35,146 bases of DNA from Ciborinia camelliae (Eukaryota > Ascomycota > Leotiomycetes > Helotiales > Sclerotiniaceae): assembly GCA_025890175.1 (NCBI GenBank), contig JANPYM010000003.1, positions 210,017 to 245,162 on the forward strand. The letters are read 5' to 3'. The position numbers were made by a program, and so were the translations under genes. The notes beneath the pieces are model-generated. The model made no database searches. It saw only the letters and a list, made by a program, of their open reading frames with translations, and was not told the origin of the DNA. Positions 32,727 through 35,146 of the stretch are shown here, one piece after another. Positions within the stretch are counted from its first letter, which is position 1, and each line of letters opens with the position of its first letter.

Positions 32727-34285
32727 TCATGCAACGTTCTTCATCAACCATTCATCCCATTGCCCGGCGGTAAAGGAACTACTGATTGAATTTTCCACCA
32801 CGCCGTCGAACTACATGCAGATGATACGTCAGTAATTCCAAATCAATCGATCAAAAAACATAGTTTATCTCCCCCCCCCAACGCCCCGTCCCCCTCAAAG
32901 AGAAATCCAGCTTCTCCCAAAGTCCCTCCAAAAAAAAAACAAAGAAAAAAGAAAACCGCACCGCTACAAAAAGAAGAAGAAGAAAAAAAGTACTCACGAC
33001 AACCGTCGGCGTAACATGAATGCCGACCAACCTATTCATCTTAACCAAAACCTTCAGATGATTCGTGACTCCATTCCCAGAATTCAAGCTACCATCTGCA
33101 GCCGGCCGATCGCCAATCTTCAGCAGATCAAACACTTTCTGCTCGTCGACCCCGACTTCTCCTGCGATCTTCGCGAGGCGCTTGTAAGTAGCATTGCGAG
33201 TTTCATTGACGACATTGACGTCGAAGAAATCCTTTTGCTGCTTGAAGAGGGAGGCGGAGAAGGGGTAGAAGTTTTGTGGGGAGAGGGTGAGGACTATGAG
33301 GGGAGTGAGGAGGTGTGTTAGTGAAGTTCATTGATTGAAAGCGTATATACCTATCCCCTTCTTCACCATGTCCAGTCCAGAATTCTCTTTTGGTATATTC
33401 ACAAATCCCGAAAGAGCTATGAAAAGATAGAGAGAGAGAGAAAAGGAAACATACCCGCAACCCCCGCCTCATGAACCAACGTACTACTCGGATGCCAAGG
33501 TTGAATATGTTGACGAAAGATAATCTGTACTTTATCCGAGTACTTTTCCTTGATCAATGGAATCACCGATGTATAAATCGTGTTGAACATTTTGGCCGAG
33601 AACTGAAGCCAAAAATATTAGTTTCTGTATTAAGGATTGAGATATTAAAGGCCTGGGGCATAGTGAAGTGAAGCAGGTAGCTGAGAGAGGGGTATAGTTA
33701 AAGAAATAGTAAGAACACAATTGAAGATGAAAACGAAGAAAAATAACAAGTTAATCCCCCGCATCGCCCAATCAAGATCCAAAACAGAATCCCCCAGAGC
33801 CCAAAATCCAGCTTCAACTCCAAATTCCCTCCCTCCTTACCCCTTCACCCCCGCCCGCACCCCCATTTACCACTAAGTAAGTAAACCAAACCAGCCCCTC
33901 ACAAACCATGAATTACACAATAAACCCCAACCCAGCCAAACCAAACCAAACCAAACCAATGCAGGCCAGACCAGACCAGACCAGAGCAGACCAACCACCA
34001 AAGCAAAAACAAGGCATCCCCCTCCACACCCCCTTCACACCCCCCTTCACACCCCGCTCCAAATCCCCCTCCAAAACACACACAAACTCCCATCATCATC
34101 ATCAAGTGATGAAACAAAACACAACACAACACCACAACAAAACAAAACAAAACCCAACATACCGGACAAACAAAATCCAAATACAATTCCAAGGTATGCA
34201 GATTCGAATTCAAATCCTTCGCCGTCCCCATACCCTTCGCCATCGCCACGAACCTCTGACCTGCAAACTTGGGTGGGAGAGCCAT
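32727..34285 (-). CDS. DsbA/thioredoxin-4-like protein, four exons, 216 aa
   Basis: Spliced model on the minus strand: exons 34285-34163, 33602-33455, 33293-32998 and 32810-32727 (stop TGA 32729-32727); 651 coding bases in frame. All introns are GT-AG with donors GTATGT, GTATGT, GTGAGT and branch-like ACTAAT, CACTAAC, TACTGAC. The product starts MALPPKFAGQ and has the thioredoxin-fold strand LELYLDFVCPFSAKMF with a CPFS active-site motif (residues 40-43, only the first Cys present, as in monothiol relatives). A helical insert with IQPWHPSS, FFDVNVVNETRNATYKRLAK and GNGVTNHLKVLVKMNRLVG follows. Then come the cis-Pro loop HVTPTVVFDG (Pro186) and the C-terminal WDEWLMKNVA. This fits the fungal DSBA-like/Thioredoxin_4 family in length and order. 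A glutathione- or thiol-linked redox role is inferred; the substrate is unknown. No signal peptide or membrane segment is visible, so it is probably cytosolic. The start context AAAAGATGGC is good. Confidence 0.9.
32811..32997 (-). other. Intron 3 of the DsbA-like gene, 187 bp
   Basis: Donor GTGAGT, branch-like TACTGAC, acceptor ATGTAG. It lies between the two halves of the TVV-FDG cis-Pro strand. Homopolymer T runs fill its first half. Without splicing the frame meets a stop inside the intron. Confidence 0.88.
33294..33454 (-). other. Intron 2 of the DsbA-like gene, 161 bp
   Basis: Donor GTATGT, branch-like CACTAAC and acceptor CATAG. It interrupts a Val codon after the first base. A CT-dinucleotide run follows the donor (33428-33440). 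Confidence 0.88.
33603..34162 (-). other. Intron 1 of the DsbA-like gene, 560 bp, simple-repeat and G-rich
   Basis: It joins FVCP to FSAKMF without loss, which fixes both sites. At 560 bp it is several times longer than usual fungal introns. On the coding strand it is G/T-rich, with GGTTT, GGTCT and GTTTT pentamer arrays (33935-33995 and 34120-34155) and five runs of four or more G at about 34018-34073, a good G-quadruplex candidate. A GAT trinucleotide run lies near 34092-34104. The splice acceptor is TTCAG. Confidence 0.85.
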
Positions 34286-35146
34286 CTTTTCTTCTTTCTT
34301 TTTCTTTTCTTTCTTTTTTTCTTCTTCTTTTCCCGTAGCTTATCCTCAAAATGTGTTTGCGAGTTGATATTGATAGAGGTATTGATATAGGTATTGATAT
34401 TGATATTGATATTGATATTGATACTACGGTATTGCTCGTGATTTAACGTTGATGTTGATGTTGAAGTTGACTTTGAATGGTCGGTCGGTTGGTCTGTCAT
34501 CAACAAAGCACATGACACATGGATTTCCAATTCTGAGATATGACGTGACGTGACCTCTAGGATACTGGATGGGGATGAATGGGGATGTGGGGTAAAGTCC
34601 CAATCCCTCATCAATCAATCCCGAGGTCAATCAATCAATCGATCAATCAATTGGGATGGATTGGATACCTAGCTACGGTAGCTAGATTCCAAATGAAGAT
34701 ATCCGTCCCATCCGTCCATATTATTTATATTCCTATACTCTAACAACAAAAATCCCATTCCATCCCATCCCATCCATCTTCAAGTCCATCCATTCCATCC
34801 ATCCATCCATCCATCCATCCATCCATCCATCCTACCTAGCCTCCTACCTAGCCTCCTACCTAGCCTCCTACCTACCTACATACCTACCTACCTATATAGA
34901 TACCTAGATAGATATACAAATAAGTTAAATAAGTTGAATAGATAAATTAAATAAATAAATATATATAAATCCTCTCCACTCTCTCCAATCCCCTCCATTC
35001 CCCTCCACTCCTCTCAAATACCAATTCCAATACCAGTTCCAATTCCAATTCAACCTTGCGAGCTACTATCACTCACTATCCATAGATACTATCCATACTA
35101 TCCATACTATCCATACTACACCTAATACACCTAACAACCACCCCCC
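34286..35146. promoter_or_regulatory. Upstream region of the DsbA-like gene, rich in microsatellites
   Basis: Directly before the ATG the coding strand is a purine tract (34286-34336) typical of fungal 5' leaders. Further up are arrays of TTGATA (34366-34422), GTTGAT (34447-34470), AATC (34610-34652), ATCC (34796-34832), the 12-bp unit CCTACCTAGCCT (34831-34875) and CTAC/GATA (34868-34920). ATCCATACT repeats lie at 35078-35117. No clear TATA box is assigned and no second gene is visible to the window end. Confidence 0.7.

Overview
The window looks like nuclear DNA of a filamentous ascomycete (Pezizomycotina; Leotiomycetes is a guess). About 32 kb is an extremely AT-rich block of dead transposons, followed by about 3 kb of normal-composition DNA with one intron-containing gene. 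Stop codons in the dead elements sit where CAA/CAG or TGG codons are expected, and catalytic Asp codons have become Asn. That is the C-to-T / G-to-A pattern of repeat-induced point mutation (RIP). I read this by eye and computed no RIP index.

Layout. 1-2308: 5' part of a Ty1/copia element (family 1) on the minus strand, cut by the window start, with its GC-rich 5' LTR at 2130-2308. 2309-8300: AT-rich DNA containing the C-terminal half of a PIF1/Helitron-type helicase (about 6540-7559, plus strand). 8305-8760: tandem repeats with 42-bp and 18-bp periods. 8700-10410 and 10421-12130 are the same 1.71 kb on either side of ten Ns, almost certainly unmerged contig ends. 11676-23563: a complete Ty1/copia element (family 2, 156-bp LTRs, AAAAT target duplication). 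It carries three later insertions: a 191-bp solo LTR (14163-14353, duplication ATTTT), a 177-bp solo LTR (14851-15027, duplication TAAAT) and a complete 6.8-kb family 1 copia (15965-22767, 180-bp LTRs, duplication ATAGC). 23564-32043: more AT-rich DNA with minisatellites, a 650-bp TA-flanked inverted-repeat element (26121-26770) and unassigned sequence. 32044-32157: a probable solo LTR at the edge of the AT block.

32163-35146 has balanced composition. It holds one four-exon gene on the minus strand (32727-34285) for a 216-residue DsbA/thioredoxin-4-like protein, whose promoter side is full of microsatellites. I see no other convincing gene, no tRNA, rRNA or CRISPR array. The retroelement domains appear in the expected orders: gag, integrase and reverse transcriptase for family 2; protease, integrase, reverse transcriptase and RNase H for family 1.

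The most notable observations are the nested insertion record, a repeated pattern in which the outer half of each LTR escaped mutation while the inner half did not, the row of hairpins in the family 1 LTR, and the assembly duplication.
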